From JBPOHE01 sp052035915 (GTDB lineage: Bacteria > Pseudomonadota > Gammaproteobacteria > Chromatiales > Chromatiaceae), in contig JBPOHE010000014.1 of NCBI GenBank assembly GCA_052035915.1, positions 1 through 64,000 of the forward strand: a stretch of 64,000 nucleotides of DNA, read 5' to 3'. Made by a program: the position numbers and the translations under genes. Below the pieces are notes generated by a model, which ran no database searches, was not told the origin of the DNA, and was given only the letters and a program-made list of their open reading frames with translations. This document shows positions 24,242 through 32,859 of this stretch, piece after piece (within the stretch, counting starts at the first letter, position 1; each line of letters begins with the position of its first letter).

Positions 24242-27132
24242 GGGTTATCTCCCGCCAAACGAGTGATGGCCTCAAAGCGACTCCGACGACGTTGCCGGAG
24301 TCGGCGATGCAGCATATACACCAGGGCGAGCCCGCCGAGGGCGAGCCCATAGTTGAAATATTCCCAGAACATCTGTTCTCCCCGTTCCAGCGGATAGAGC
24401 AGCCGCGAAAAGTGACTGCGACCGCGGATGGCGAGCAAGCCACGATCCTCCAAGGACCAGTCGATGAGGTTCTCCACCAACTGCAAGGGGGCGATGTAGC
24501 GGCTGCGCGTCGCCTCCAGGGCGAGATCCAGGGCCGAGTCCCCGAGGAAGCTGCCGGAGGCGATGAGAATGATGCGGGCCGAGTCGGGGGAATGATCGAT
24601 GGTGCCTTTGATGATCCCTTTCTTCTCCGGAGATTTTTCCAGTGTCGGCTCCTCTTCATCCGCCTCTTCGGCTTTGTTTTCGCTCAGGAGGGGCGAGGCC
24701 TTACCCTTGAAATAGGACTCGAAGCGACCCTCGACCACGGCGGCGAGGAGCTGGGGCGAATGTTCCTTCCCTTCCGGGAAGCCGAGCTGGCCGTATTTTC
24801 CGAAATCGGGCTGGATCTCCGTGGAATCACTGGTCCAGGAGCGTTCCGAACTTTGCAGCAGGCGATAGACGTGGCGTTGAGCGTTCGCCTTGTCGTCGAT
24901 CTGGATCGGCGAGGGCCAGTTCAGGGTGATCTGATCCAAGCCGAGCATAACGCCGGAACTCTGGTCGATTCCCCGTCCCCGGATGTCGGGGAAGAAGGGG
25001 TAGGGAAGGCTCACCACCTCCTGGACCACGAAGCCGCCGAGGCGACGCTGCACCGGGATAGGGAAGGGGGTGTTCTCGGGGTCCAACACCAACTTGTCTT
25101 CAATACGAATGCCATGATGCGCCAACCAGTCTTCGAGCCCGGAAGGCCGCTTCCGGGCGTTGATCGCCTTGGCGCCGAGATCGATATTGAAGGGGGAGCT
25201 GGCCAACACCAGGGTGCCGCCCTGCATCAGAAACTGGTCGATGGCATAGAGTTGCTTGTTGTCCAGTCGTTCCGGGTCGACCACCAGCAAGAGATCCGCT
25301 TGTTCGGGAACCTGCCCCGATTTGAGGTCGGTCTGTTGCAGACCGGCGTTTTGTCGCAGTCGTTCTTCCAATAGGCTGAAGCGTTCACCGCCGAGGCCAT
25401 AGGGATTGGCGGGAGCCGGGGTGCTGAGTGCCACCGATCGCAACAGCCCGCTGGCAAAGCGCTTGAGGCCGGTATTGAGACTGCGCTGGAGTCCGGCCTT
25501 GTCCAGGGATTCCGGCAGGGTCAGGGGTACGACCTGGTTGCGACTTTCCAGCAGCAGATAGAAATAGAAGGTGTTGGGGTCCAGCAGGCTCAAGGCCATG
25601 GGCTGGAAACCGTATTGTTCGGCGATCTCCTTGGCTAGGCGGCCATCTCCCGCCATGGGGTCGAGGATACTGAACTCGAACTTGCCCTTGGCCTGTTGAC
25701 GCAGTTCTTTGGCCACCTCGACCAACTCCTCCTGGAGTTTCACCAGGGGTTCGGGTAATACGGAGGCGGCGGAGATGAACGCCTTGAGGGTGACTGGCTG
25801 TTGGATGCCGGCGAAAATATCGCCGCCGCCCTGATAGCCGTAGAGCACCTTTTTGATGCTGCGAGTGATGTCGTATTCCGGGTTGCGGAGCCGCACATCC
25901 AGGTTGGTGTCGCCGGTCAGCTTGACGTCGATGAGATCCCGGTATCCCAACACCTCGTGCTCGCCGCCATAGGCGATGAGGATGTCGAAATAGGAATTCA
26001 CCACCCCGGCTTGATATTTACTCATGGTCTGGAAGGCGACCGGGCGGATGCCGTACTTTTCCCCGGCCTCCCGCTCCAGTTCCGGATTATCGTGGGGATC
26101 GATGATCTCGACGCGAATACGCCCCTTGCCGGCAATCTCGTATTCCCGCATCAGGTCGCGCAATTGGGGCACCAGGGGAGCCAGCAGGGGATGGGTATGG
26201 GCACTGAAATAACCGCGGATGAGAAGGGGCTCCTGGAGTCGCGACAGATAGTCCACCGTGGTCTCGGAGATGGAATAGATGCGGCCCTGGGTGATGTCGG
26301 CCCGTACCCAACCCAGTTGTTGCAGCCAGAGATTGGCGGCCAGTAGGTTGGCCGCAGCGAGCAGAGTGACCCAGCCCCAGAGGCGATGATGGGGTTTCGG
26401 CTCGCCGCTGCCTTCCCAGCGCAGCCGCTCCAGGATATAGATGTTGAGGGCGAGGAAGACACCGACAAGGCTGAGATAGTAGTAGAGGTCCCGCGCATCT
26501 ATTACCCCCCGGGTGATGGACTGGAATCTGGAGCCCGTGCCGAGCAGATGCAGGTATTCCGAGGCCCGATGGCCGACCAGATTGGTCAAGGTCTCGGCGC
26601 CTAAGAGGTAGAGCAGGGTACCGAGCATCAGGGTGCCGATCAGACTGACGATCTGGTTGTCGGTCCTGGCGCTGACGAAGAGACCGATGGCGATGTAGGC
26701 GGCGGCCAGGAAGAGGCTGGCGAGGTAGGCACCCCACACCGGTCCCCAATCCAGGGGACCCAACCAGGATACGATCAGAGGGATGGGGAAGGTGAGGGCG
26801 AGGGCGATCGCCACTAGCGCCAGGCAGGCGAGAAACTTGCCAAGAACGAGTTTGATGGGTGCGACGGGGAGGGTGAGGAGAATTTCGATGGTCCCGGCCC
26901 GCCGTTCTTCACTCCACATCCTCATGGTCAAGGTGGCGACGAGAAAGATGAGGAGAATCGGCATCCACTCGAACAAAGGCCGCATGTCGGCGATGTTGCG
27001 GGCAAAAAAGGTTTCTACCCAGAAAAACACGAATAGGCTGACGGCAAGAAAGGCGCCGAGGAAGATGTAGGCCACCGGCGAGGCAAAAAAGCCGTTCAGT
27101 TCTTTGCGGGCGACTTGCAGCATCTCACCCAT
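24238..27132 (-). CDS. Fused ABC-2 permease and GldG-like ABC auxiliary protein (964 aa)
   Basis: Residues 1-240 are an ABC-2 permease with six membrane helices (MLQVARKELNGFFASPVAYIFLGAF at the start, MRMWSEERRAGTIEILLTLPV as the coupling helix). A further helix (about 285-310) leads to a large periplasmic GldG-like region: YSISETTVDYLSRLQEPLLIRGYFSAHTHP, EIIDPHDNPELEREAGEKYGI, LLVVDPERLDNKQLYAIDQFLMQGGTLVLASSPF and a final helix near the end (YFNYGLALGGLALVYMLHRR). In Bacteroidota, GldF and GldG are separate proteins; here they form one chain. The ATG at 27132 overlaps the ATPase stop by 8 bp. The cargo is unknown. Confidence 0.88.
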   Translation of the reverse strand: MGEMLQVARKELNGFFASPVAYIFLGAFLAVSLFVFFWVETFFARNIADMRPLFEWMPILLIFLVATLTMRMWSEERRAGTIEILLTLPVAPIKLVLGKFLACLALVAIALALTFPIPLIVSWLGPLDWGPVWGAYLASLFLAAAYIAIGLFVSARTDNQIVSLIGTLMLGTLLYLLGAETLTNLVGHRASEYLHLLGTGSRFQSITRGVIDARDLYYYLSLVGVFLALNIYILERLRWEGSGEPKPHHRLWGWVTLLAAANLLAANLWLQQLGWVRADITQGRIYSISETTVDYLSRLQEPLLIRGYFSAHTHPLLAPLVPQLRDLMREYEIAGKGRIRVEIIDPHDNPELEREAGEKYGIRPVAFQTMSKYQAGVVNSYFDILIAYGGEHEVLGYRDLIDVKLTGDTNLDVRLRNPEYDITRSIKKVLYGYQGGGDIFAGIQQPVTLKAFISAASVLPEPLVKLQEELVEVAKELRQQAKGKFEFSILDPMAGDGRLAKEIAEQYGFQPMALSLLDPNTFYFYLLLESRNQVVPLTLPESLDKAGLQRSLNTGLKRFASGLLRSVALSTPAPANPYGLGGERFSLLEERLRQNAGLQQTDLKSGQVPEQADLLLVVDPERLDNKQLYAIDQFLMQGGTLVLASSPFNIDLGAKAINARKRPSGLEDWLAHHGIRIEDKLVLDPENTPFPIPVQRRLGGFVVQEVVSLPYPFFPDIRGRGIDQSSGVMLGLDQITLNWPSPIQIDDKANAQRHVYRLLQSSERSWTSDSTEIQPDFGKYGQLGFPEGKEHSPQLLAAVVEGRFESYFKGKASPLLSENKAEEADEEEPTLEKSPEKKGIIKGTIDHSPDSARIILIASGSFLGDSALDLALEATRSRYIAPLQLVENLIDWSLEDRGLLAIRGRSHFSRLLYPLERGEQMFWEYFNYGLALGGLALVYMLHRRLRQRRRSRFEAITRLAGDNP

Positions 27133-28081
27133 GGGAAAGCTCCTTCTGAGGTACGACGGCGTTGATCTCGCCGACGATGGTTTCCAAATCTCTGATTTCC
27201 GCGCGTAGCCCGTACAAGGCCCAGCCTTGGGCGAGCACTTGGCGCGATACCTCCGGGGCCAGGGTCGTGGGATCCCCCAAGGCGGGTTCGGTGTCGAGAG
27301 CGAACAGGTGCCGACCCTCTCGACTGGAGCGATGTTCCACCTCGAGGATACCGTCAATCCGGCTCAGGGTGCCGAGGGCCGTCTCGGGCGGGGCATCGAG
27401 TTCGGCGATCAACCTGTGGGAGGTCTGAAGATCGCTCAGGCGCGAATCCAGCGCCAGTTCCCCATTGCGGAGAATGAGTACCCGATCGCAGACGGCCTGT
27501 ACTTCCTGGAGGATATGGGTGGAGAGGATCACCGTGGCCTGTCGGGCGAGGTCTCGTACCAACGCCCGCATATGCTGAATCTGGGCTGGGTCCAGGCCGT
27601 TGGTCGGCTCGTCGAGCACCAGCACCTGGGGATCGTGCAACAAGGCTTGAGCCACTCCGACGCGCTGGCGATAGCCCCGGGACAAGGTGGCGATGGGTTG
27701 CTCGGCCTTGTGCGTCAATTCGGTTCGTTGCAAGGCGCGCCGTAACGCCGATTCCATCCGCTCCGACGTCACCCCATGCAGGCCAGCCTGATAGGCCAGG
27801 AAATCGATGACCCGCATCTCGGTGTACAGAGGACAATTTTCCGGAAGGAACCCGATCTGGCGCTGGCATTTCCGGCGATGTTTGACCAGATCCAGGCCAT
27901 CGAATTGAATGCTTCCCGAGCTGGGTTCGAGATAGCCGGTGAGCATTTTCATGATGGTGGTTTTCCCGGCACCGTTGTGGCCGAGCAAACCGACGATTTC
28001 CCCTTGACCGATGGAGAAGGACAGCTCCCGAACAGCTAGAGAATCGCCGTAACGACGAGAGATTCTTTGGGCGGTTATCAT
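27125..28081 (-). CDS. ABC transporter ATPase, GldA-like (318 aa)
   Basis: ATPase of the three-gene gliding-type ABC unit. The ATG at 28081 (MITAQRISRRYGDSLAVREL) places Walker A GHNGAGKTT at residues 34-42. Then come Q-loop FLPENCPLYTEMRV, signature LSRGYRQRVGVAQALLH, Walker B VLVLDEPTNGLDPAQ and switch LSTHILQEVQ. A C-terminal extension (about 220-318) resembles the regulatory domain of GldA/NosF-type ATPases. It overlaps the permease gene, and the DUF4340 gene follows. Homologous modules occur outside gliding bacteria, so gliding should not be inferred from it. Confidence 0.92.
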   Translation of the reverse strand: MITAQRISRRYGDSLAVRELSFSIGQGEIVGLLGHNGAGKTTIMKMLTGYLEPSSGSIQFDGLDLVKHRRKCQRQIGFLPENCPLYTEMRVIDFLAYQAGLHGVTSERMESALRRALQRTELTHKAEQPIATLSRGYRQRVGVAQALLHDPQVLVLDEPTNGLDPAQIQHMRALVRDLARQATVILSTHILQEVQAVCDRVLILRNGELALDSRLSDLQTSHRLIAELDAPPETALGTLSRIDGILEVEHRSSREGRHLFALDTEPALGDPTTLAPEVSRQVLAQGWALYGLRAEIRDLETIVGEINAVVPQKELSHG

Positions 28082-28607
28082 TGTTGCACTCGTGGTGGGT
28101 CGACTCGGGGTTGCGTGATAAAACATGGGCCGTTCGACCGGAGAGAGTCCGGAAAAGTTCCTCTCAAGACGTGTGGGTGGTTGTAGAACCGGTTATTCTT
28201 AGTGGGCAGCAACCTCAAGACAGGTCGTTCGTGCCAAGTCGGGAAGATTTTTCCTGGACGCAAAATGGGAGAAGGAGTCGGTCGAAAGGCAAGGAAAAAA
28301 TTGGCAGAGAATTGGTGAATATTTCCATGGTGGGCGTTTCGTGCCTGACGGATAGTTAATACGAGAGAAGGATCAATAGCTTGGTTTCAGCCACCTGGGG
28401 CTGGGAAAACGTGGCGGGGCGACTCAGAGACATCTATACTGAAATCAGCACGGCTAGCCCTGTGGAGAAGGGTTGGGGTGTCGAAGAGGAGACGGGGACC
28501 AAGCCCAGGATACTAGGGGGCACAGATCCAATGCTGTGGTGGTTCCTTTCTCGAGCGGTCGAATTCGGGGGAGATCCCGTGACGAAACCGAAACCAATGG
28601 CACCTTA
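28082..28607. other. Divergent upstream region of the fibre-like cluster
   Basis: About 525 bp between the ABC ATPase start and the palindrome before the repeat-protein gene. It should hold both promoters. I see TATACT at about 28435 as a possible -10 box but no good -35. No RNA gene or element copy was seen. Confidence 0.35.
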
Positions 28608-28624
28608 GCTTGAGATTCTCAAGC
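28608..28624. promoter_or_regulatory. 17-bp perfect palindrome upstream of the repeat-protein gene
   Basis: GCTTGAGA, one base, TCTCAAGC. It starts 50 bp before the ATG at 28658, in the likely promoter or leader region. The 8+1+8 symmetry suggests a dimeric regulator site; as RNA the loop would be too tight for the full stem. Confidence 0.4.
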
Positions 28625-28657
28625 GGGTTTTGTTAGCAAGATGAGGAGAGTCGATAT

Positions 28658-28939
28658 ATGAAGCGTTTTGCAGTAGCGATGTGCGGTTTGGTTCTGGCTT
28701 CGGCGGCTTTCGCTGGTTCTGAAGTGAAGGATTCCACCATCACCAACCTGAGCAATGTCAACCAGTCCGCCAACTTGGCGATCGGCAAGGGCGCCGAGGC
28801 CAACATGGGCACGGTGAAGATCCAGGACAGCAAGGTCGAGAAGAGCAAGATCACCAACCTGAGCAACGTCAACCAATCCGCCAACCTGGCGATCGGCGAG
28901 AAAGCCGAGGCTAATATGGGTTCGGTGGTGATCAAATAA
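28658..28939 (+). CDS. Small secreted protein with two 37-residue repeats, candidate fibre subunit (93 aa)
   Basis: Not a recognised family. The signal peptide is MKRFAVAMCGLVLASAAFA (1-19). The mature 74 residues are essentially two repeats with a 37-residue period, each containing ITNLSNVNQSANLAIG (28-43 and 65-80), then AEANMG, then a V-x-I strand. The repeats are rich in Asn, Ser, Gln, Ala and Gly and lack aromatic, Pro and mature Cys residues, like curli-type amyloid repeats, and AIG-x-G/K-A resembles beta-roll head motifs. A GAGGAGA ribosome site precedes it. It heads a plus-strand block with a CsgG/HfaB-like exporter, so I infer a secreted fibre or adhesive subunit. A strong hairpin (28948-28974) directly after the stop could raise its expression over the downstream genes. 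Confidence 0.8.
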   Translation: MKRFAVAMCGLVLASAAFAGSEVKDSTITNLSNVNQSANLAIGKGAEANMGTVKIQDSKVEKSKITNLSNVNQSANLAIGEKAEANMGSVVIK

Positions 28940-28947
28940 GATCGATG

Positions 28948-28974
28948 CGCGGCCTCTGCTTGGCAGAGGCCGCG
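28948..28974 (+). terminator. 12-bp perfect hairpin after the repeat-protein gene
   Basis: CGCGGCCTCTGC (28948-28959), loop TTG, GCAGAGGCCGCG (28963-28974), starting 9 bp after the stop codon. There is no U-run. It probably acts as a partial terminator or 3' stabiliser, as seen after highly expressed first genes of fibre operons. Confidence 0.6.
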
Positions 28975-29012
28975 AAAGGCTTTGTATGCAGTTGGATGTC
29001 GAGGAAAAGGCT

Positions 29013-29366
29013 GTGAAAAACGCAAGATATTATTTTAGCGCCTTTGTCATGGCGGCCTGCGGTGTGTCCGTTGGTGTTAACAGCGGCGAGGTAAGCCCGG
29101 ATTTGAAGGATGGTATTTCGGAGTACAAGGATGATGCGCATAAAAAGTACGACGAGCTTGGTGACCCTGATTTGAATGTAAAATTTATCAAGATGAATGC
29201 CAGAGCCAAGGCCGATGGGAAGCAATCTGCCATTGTAAGTGGAACTACGGGCGGCGGTTCACAGGGTAATATTAATAGTGCTGTAATAGGTCCCGGCAGT
29301 ACAGTGAGAGGCGACATTATCATTATTGATGAGAGTCGGGGCGGAAAAACTCAGGTTGTGCAATAA
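29013..29366 (+). CDS. Small secreted protein with one fibre-like motif (117 aa)
   Basis: Unrecognised. The GTG at 29013 is preceded by GAGGAAAAGG; an ATG at 28986 is possible and would add nine residues. The start VKNARYYFSAFVMAACGVSVGVNSG acts as a signal peptide. After a charged, helical segment (residues 30-70) the C-terminus reads GNINSAVIGPGSTVRGDIII (85-104). This follows the same pattern as the repeats of the preceding gene (N-x-SA-x-x-IG-x-G-x-x-x-x-G-x-x-x-I). It may be a minor subunit, nucleator or anchor for the first protein (inference from motif sharing and adjacency). Confidence 0.68.
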   Translation: MKNARYYFSAFVMAACGVSVGVNSGEVSPDLKDGISEYKDDAHKKYDELGDPDLNVKFIKMNARAKADGKQSAIVSGTTGGGSQGNINSAVIGPGSTVRGDIIIIDESRGGKTQVVQ

Positions 29367-29456
29367 AGTCTGTAGTATTTTTCGATAATGGCCCGAGCGA
29401 AAAATACATGATGGTTCGTGGGGTTCGGGTCGGACGACGAGGGGAGGTTGCAGCGC

Positions 29457-30941
29457 ATGCATGGGGTTGAGATTCGCGAGAGACTGGCTGAGCAGACCTG
29501 GCCTGTAGTGCGGGCTATGGCGATGGCGGCTTTTCTCGTTACAGGTTGTCAGACGGATCCGCAAAAGGTCGATGTCCAACTTCCGGAAACCGCTCCCGAG
29601 GTGAAGACGACAAACTATACCAAAGCCTTGGGCGATCTGGGCCGAATGAGTGAAGTGTATGACCGACCTCAGATGAAGGTGATGGCGGCTCCCGTTGGTG
29701 ATGTTACTGGAAGCTCCTCTGCTACTGGTGGTGAAATCCCTAGCGACATCACCGAGATGGAGAAGAGCACCCTAAACTCTATTGGTGGGCGTGTGTTGTA
29801 CGTTCCTTACGATCCAGTCTCCATCAGCAATCTTCAGGCGCTTGGGTATTCAACCTTCGCCAATAAGGCAATTCCCGATGTGTTGGTTACTGGGGGGATA
29901 ACGGAATTTGATCGTGGTATCGAGACCCGGGGCAAGAATACTGATGTCGGGCTTTCGGTGACCTCACCCAAGCCTATTGCCGGAGGTTGGCTTGGGCAGA
30001 CGGCCGGTATCGAATATGGCGAATCCGACAAGTACGGTGTTGCCCGCATCACCCTGGATTTCAATATGGTGGATTTCCAGACGCAGTCTGGGATTCCTCG
30101 CATGAATACCATCAACAGTATGGAAGTGCATAAAGCCCAGGCCGAGGCCGAGTTGGGCATCACCTTGTTTGGGCCTACTTTCGGCACTAAAGGATCGATC
30201 AAGAAGGTGCAGGGCCGTCATGCGGCGGTGAGATTGCTGGTTGAGGCCAGCATGATCCAGATGATCGGTAAATATCTCAAACTGCCTTATTGGCGTCTGC
30301 TGGGCGAGGATACTCCGGACCCGGTCGTCCTGGAAGCGATCCAGAAGGCTTATTACTCGGTGGACGATCTCCAGCGGCTGAAGGTGGCCCAGCAGTGGTT
30401 GTACATCTGGGGTTATCCGACAGCGATGGACGGTACCATGGACTCAAAGACTGGAGAGGCTTTGAAAAAGGTCAACCCATCTTTTAAATCAGGTGCCAGT
30501 AGTATCGACATGGATACCTTCACCAAGTTGTATGTCGATATGCCCTATGATCATGCGGCCCTCGGACGTCGACAACAATTGGCGCGAATGACGGGTAAAG
30601 CCGATAGCGCCGTGGCGGCAGAGGCTCCGACGAGCGCAAGAAGTCCGCAAGCGCCTCAAGCCGCTCAGCAGGCCCCGGCCCCAGCGAAGGCGGCAGCACC
30701 AGCGCCTCAAGCGGCTCAGCAGGCTCCCTCAAGACCAGCTCCGGCCCCAGCACCCGCTCCAGAGAAGAAGGCGGCATCGGCTCCACCGCCTCCTCAAACT
30801 CCAGCGAAAGCGGATGTAGCGGATCAAAGTGCCTCGACAACAGCCCCTAAGACCCAGAAGACCAGCACTACCACAAGCGCTCCGGTGCCTGGAAGCGCGG
30901 GGGGAGCCGTAGGTCGGATGTTGAAAGAGGGTGACTGGTAA
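29457..30941 (+). CDS. CsgG/HfaB-like outer-membrane lipoprotein with peptidoglycan-binding-like and Pro/Ala-rich regions (494 aa)
   Basis: The ATG at 29457 follows GGGGAGG and gives a lipoprotein signal with lipobox LVTGC (C31). An in-frame GTG at 29418 is less likely. Residues about 40-290 match the CsgG/HfaB type: IPDVLVTGGITEFDRG, YGVARITLDFNMVDFQTQSG, a long stretch of outward beta residues, and AAVRLLVEASMIQMIGKYLKLPYW. Family members form the outer-membrane pore for curli (CsgG) or holdfast adhesins (HfaB). Residues about 299-343 (LQRLKVAQQWLYIWGYPTAM, then DGTMDSKTG) look like a peptidoglycan-binding repeat. The tail (about 386-480) is Ala/Pro/Gln-rich. I infer that it exports the repeat proteins encoded just upstream. 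Confidence 0.82.
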   Translation: MHGVEIRERLAEQTWPVVRAMAMAAFLVTGCQTDPQKVDVQLPETAPEVKTTNYTKALGDLGRMSEVYDRPQMKVMAAPVGDVTGSSSATGGEIPSDITEMEKSTLNSIGGRVLYVPYDPVSISNLQALGYSTFANKAIPDVLVTGGITEFDRGIETRGKNTDVGLSVTSPKPIAGGWLGQTAGIEYGESDKYGVARITLDFNMVDFQTQSGIPRMNTINSMEVHKAQAEAELGITLFGPTFGTKGSIKKVQGRHAAVRLLVEASMIQMIGKYLKLPYWRLLGEDTPDPVVLEAIQKAYYSVDDLQRLKVAQQWLYIWGYPTAMDGTMDSKTGEALKKVNPSFKSGASSIDMDTFTKLYVDMPYDHAALGRRQQLARMTGKADSAVAAEAPTSARSPQAPQAAQQAPAPAKAAAPAPQAAQQAPSRPAPAPAPAPEKKAASAPPPPQTPAKADVADQSASTTAPKTQKTSTTTSAPVPGSAGGAVGRMLKEGDW

Positions 30942-31250
30942 GTGAACCAGACGAATCGGCGGTTGGCGAGGTCCGGATACTTGGTAATTTTGGCCATGAC
31001 CACCTGTGCCTCCGCCGATAACAAACGCATGATCGAGCAGTCGGGTGAGGAGTTGCTGAAGTTGAATGAGCAGGCCGTGCGGCAGGTGCCGAATCTCCCC
31101 AGTGAAGGGAAGGTCCAGTTGAAGGCCAAGGTCTATCCGCAAGCGGATGATACCTACCGGATCGAGATCCTCGAGAGCAAGGTGACCGAAAAGCCGAAAG
31201 ATGTCACACCCGGCATTTTGGATTCGAGTTTGTTGATGATGCAGCAGTGA
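30942..31250 (+). CDS. Small periplasmic protein of unknown function (102 aa)
   Basis: No family recognised. It starts with GTG immediately after the stop of the CsgG-like gene, so it is translationally coupled. The N-terminus (RLARSGYLVILAMTTCASA) is a signal peptide, cut near residue 25. The mature part has a helix (KRMIEQSGEELLKLNEQAV), then a beta-rich core KVQLKAKVYPQADDTYRIEILESKV. Size and position resemble the small accessory factors that accompany CsgG-type pores, but there is no clear similarity to CsgE or CsgF. Confidence 0.7.
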   Translation: MNQTNRRLARSGYLVILAMTTCASADNKRMIEQSGEELLKLNEQAVRQVPNLPSEGKVQLKAKVYPQADDTYRIEILESKVTEKPKDVTPGILDSSLLMMQQ

Positions 31251-31260
31251 GGCAAAGACG

Positions 31261-32073
31261 ATGAGGTTTCCTATTTTGAAGATACTCTTGGTGCCGGTTC
31301 TCCTGGGGCTGGTGGTTTCGGGCGCTGAAGCTGGAAGTAACAAGCGGATTATGAGTATCAGCGCCGCGAAGGTGGTTGCTGAACGTAATCTGGTCGAGAC
31401 TATTTACGGTTTAAAGCTCCGAGCCAGCGAATCCGTAGAGAATATGGTGGCGGCGAATTTCACCGCGAAGACCGAGACCAAGACCTCGGCTACCATCAGC
31501 GGTGTGGGCTTCGACGAGATCCAATATGACAAAGAGCGTGATATCGCCAGGGCGATTGCCCGTGTATCGCTTCCGAATATCACCAACATTGATGGCACCG
31601 TCATCGATTTTAAAGGCAAGACCTTTCGCCGGATCGGCTTCGGCACCTCCTCCCCGGAAAGTGCCGGGCCCTTGAAAGCCATGCGCGCCGCGGAGATCGA
31701 TGCCTATAAGCAGATGATGAAACGTCTGGTCGGTTTCACCCTGGAGAGCGAGACCTCAGTCGAGAATTTCATGTTGAAATCCGATGTGATCCGTACCAAG
31801 GTCATGGCGACTCTCTTCATGGCCGAGGTGGTCGATTACGGCTGGGACGAGAGTGGCGATGCCCATGTAAAGATGTCTCTCAACCTGAAGAATCTAGCTG
31901 AATTGCTTGGGCAGAAAATCAAGGATGCTCCAGGAGATGTGTTTGAAGTAGTGGGTTTGGGAGCCCAGGAAGGGGAATCGACCCCCGCACCCAGTTTCCC
32001 AACTTCCGCTTTGGCGCCCCCGCCAGCCGCTACGAGTGCTACGGCGCCAACGACCACCGGTCAACACCAGTAG
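31261..32073 (+). CDS. LPP20-like secreted protein (270 aa)
   Basis: Signal peptide residues 1-24 (MRFPILKILLVPVLLGLVVSGAEA). The mature protein has two LPP20-like segments. One is SAAKVVAERNLVETIYGLKLRAS with a following AANFTAKTETKTSATISG. The other is GFGTSSPESAGPLKAMRAAE, then IDAYKQMMKRLVGFTLESET and VMATLFMAEVVDYGWDESGDAHVKMSLNL. The LPP20 fold (helix plus beta sheet) occurs in surface lipoproteins and flagellar assembly proteins such as FlgT. The last 35 residues are Pro/Ala/Thr-rich. It is separated from the previous gene by 10 bp. No Cys lipobox is seen, so it is probably periplasmic or secreted. Confidence 0.75.
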   Translation: MRFPILKILLVPVLLGLVVSGAEAGSNKRIMSISAAKVVAERNLVETIYGLKLRASESVENMVAANFTAKTETKTSATISGVGFDEIQYDKERDIARAIARVSLPNITNIDGTVIDFKGKTFRRIGFGTSSPESAGPLKAMRAAEIDAYKQMMKRLVGFTLESETSVENFMLKSDVIRTKVMATLFMAEVVDYGWDESGDAHVKMSLNLKNLAELLGQKIKDAPGDVFEVVGLGAQEGESTPAPSFPTSALAPPPAATSATAPTTTGQHQ

Positions 32074-32193
32074 CAATGGTTTGCGAGATCTGTCGGAGCG
32101 CGGGAAATTCATCGGACCTGGGCAATAACGTCATGAGTAGTCGAAGGTTTGGCGCTGAGCAGACAATCTTCGAGTACTGAGGTGTGAAAAAGG

Positions 32194-32859
32194 ATGAAAG
32201 CGATTGCTCTGATTATGCTTACGGGAATGGTAACCTCAAGTTTGGCGGGTAATGTAGTGGTATCTTCCGGAGATTGCGTCCATGGAAATGGAGAGATAAA
32301 AACCGAGACGAGAAGTGTAGCGGCATTCTCGGCGGTAGATACCAGCGGTGCCTTTCACCTGGAGGCCCAGATAGGGAGCCAGACACCTCTGCGAGTAACG
32401 GCAGATTCGAATATTCTCCCTCTGATAGTTACCGACGTGGCTGGGGGAAGGCTACGGATCTTCGCCAAACAATCCATTTGCACCTCAGGTCCGATGAGCA
32501 TCGCTCTGGCGGCCCCGGAGATTTCCCAAATTTCGGCTAATGGTTCGAACACGATTGAATTCAGACCATTCAGAGGAAGCGAACTCAGGCTCAAGCTCGA
32601 TGGTTCGAATGATGTCAAATTACAGGGACAAACCAATAGCCTCAAGGCCGAAGTCTCTGGTGCTTCCACGCTGGACGCCAGAGCCTTGAGGTCGGAGGCT
32701 GTTGAAGTAAGTGTAGTCGGAGCGGGTACCGCTTATGTGAATGCCGTGGCGACCCTCAATGTAAGTATCATCGGAGCCGGTGAGGTTTATTATGCCGGAC
32801 AACCCAGGACAATGCAGAGGAATGTCATGGGAGTCGGTACCATCGAGCCCATACGCTGA
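32194..32859 (+). CDS. DUF2807 (auto-transporter adhesin head GIN) domain protein (221 aa)
   Basis: A GAAAAAGG site precedes the ATG at 32194. The signal peptide is MKAIALIMLTGMVTSSLAG. The mature chain is a short right-handed beta-helix of the DUF2807 / head-GIN type: TETRSVAAFSAVDTSGAFHLEAQ, PLRVTADSNILPLIVTDVAGGRLRIFAK, then repeating S-A-N-G-S-N-T-I-E, DGSNDVKLQG, SGASTLDARA and IIGAGEVYYAG rungs. Two Cys (in GDCVHG and QSICTSG) may pair. Such domains occur in secreted or surface proteins of unknown role. Its place inside this block suggests a matrix or adhesin part (inference). Confidence 0.85.
   Translation: MKAIALIMLTGMVTSSLAGNVVVSSGDCVHGNGEIKTETRSVAAFSAVDTSGAFHLEAQIGSQTPLRVTADSNILPLIVTDVAGGRLRIFAKQSICTSGPMSIALAAPEISQISANGSNTIEFRPFRGSELRLKLDGSNDVKLQGQTNSLKAEVSGASTLDARALRSEAVEVSVVGAGTAYVNAVATLNVSIIGAGEVYYAGQPRTMQRNVMGVGTIEPIR

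Noticed and set aside
28598..28613. Possible sigma-54 promoter (TGGCAC near the fibre cluster)
   Set aside because: TGGCAC is present, but the GC of the -12 element is missing at the required distance.
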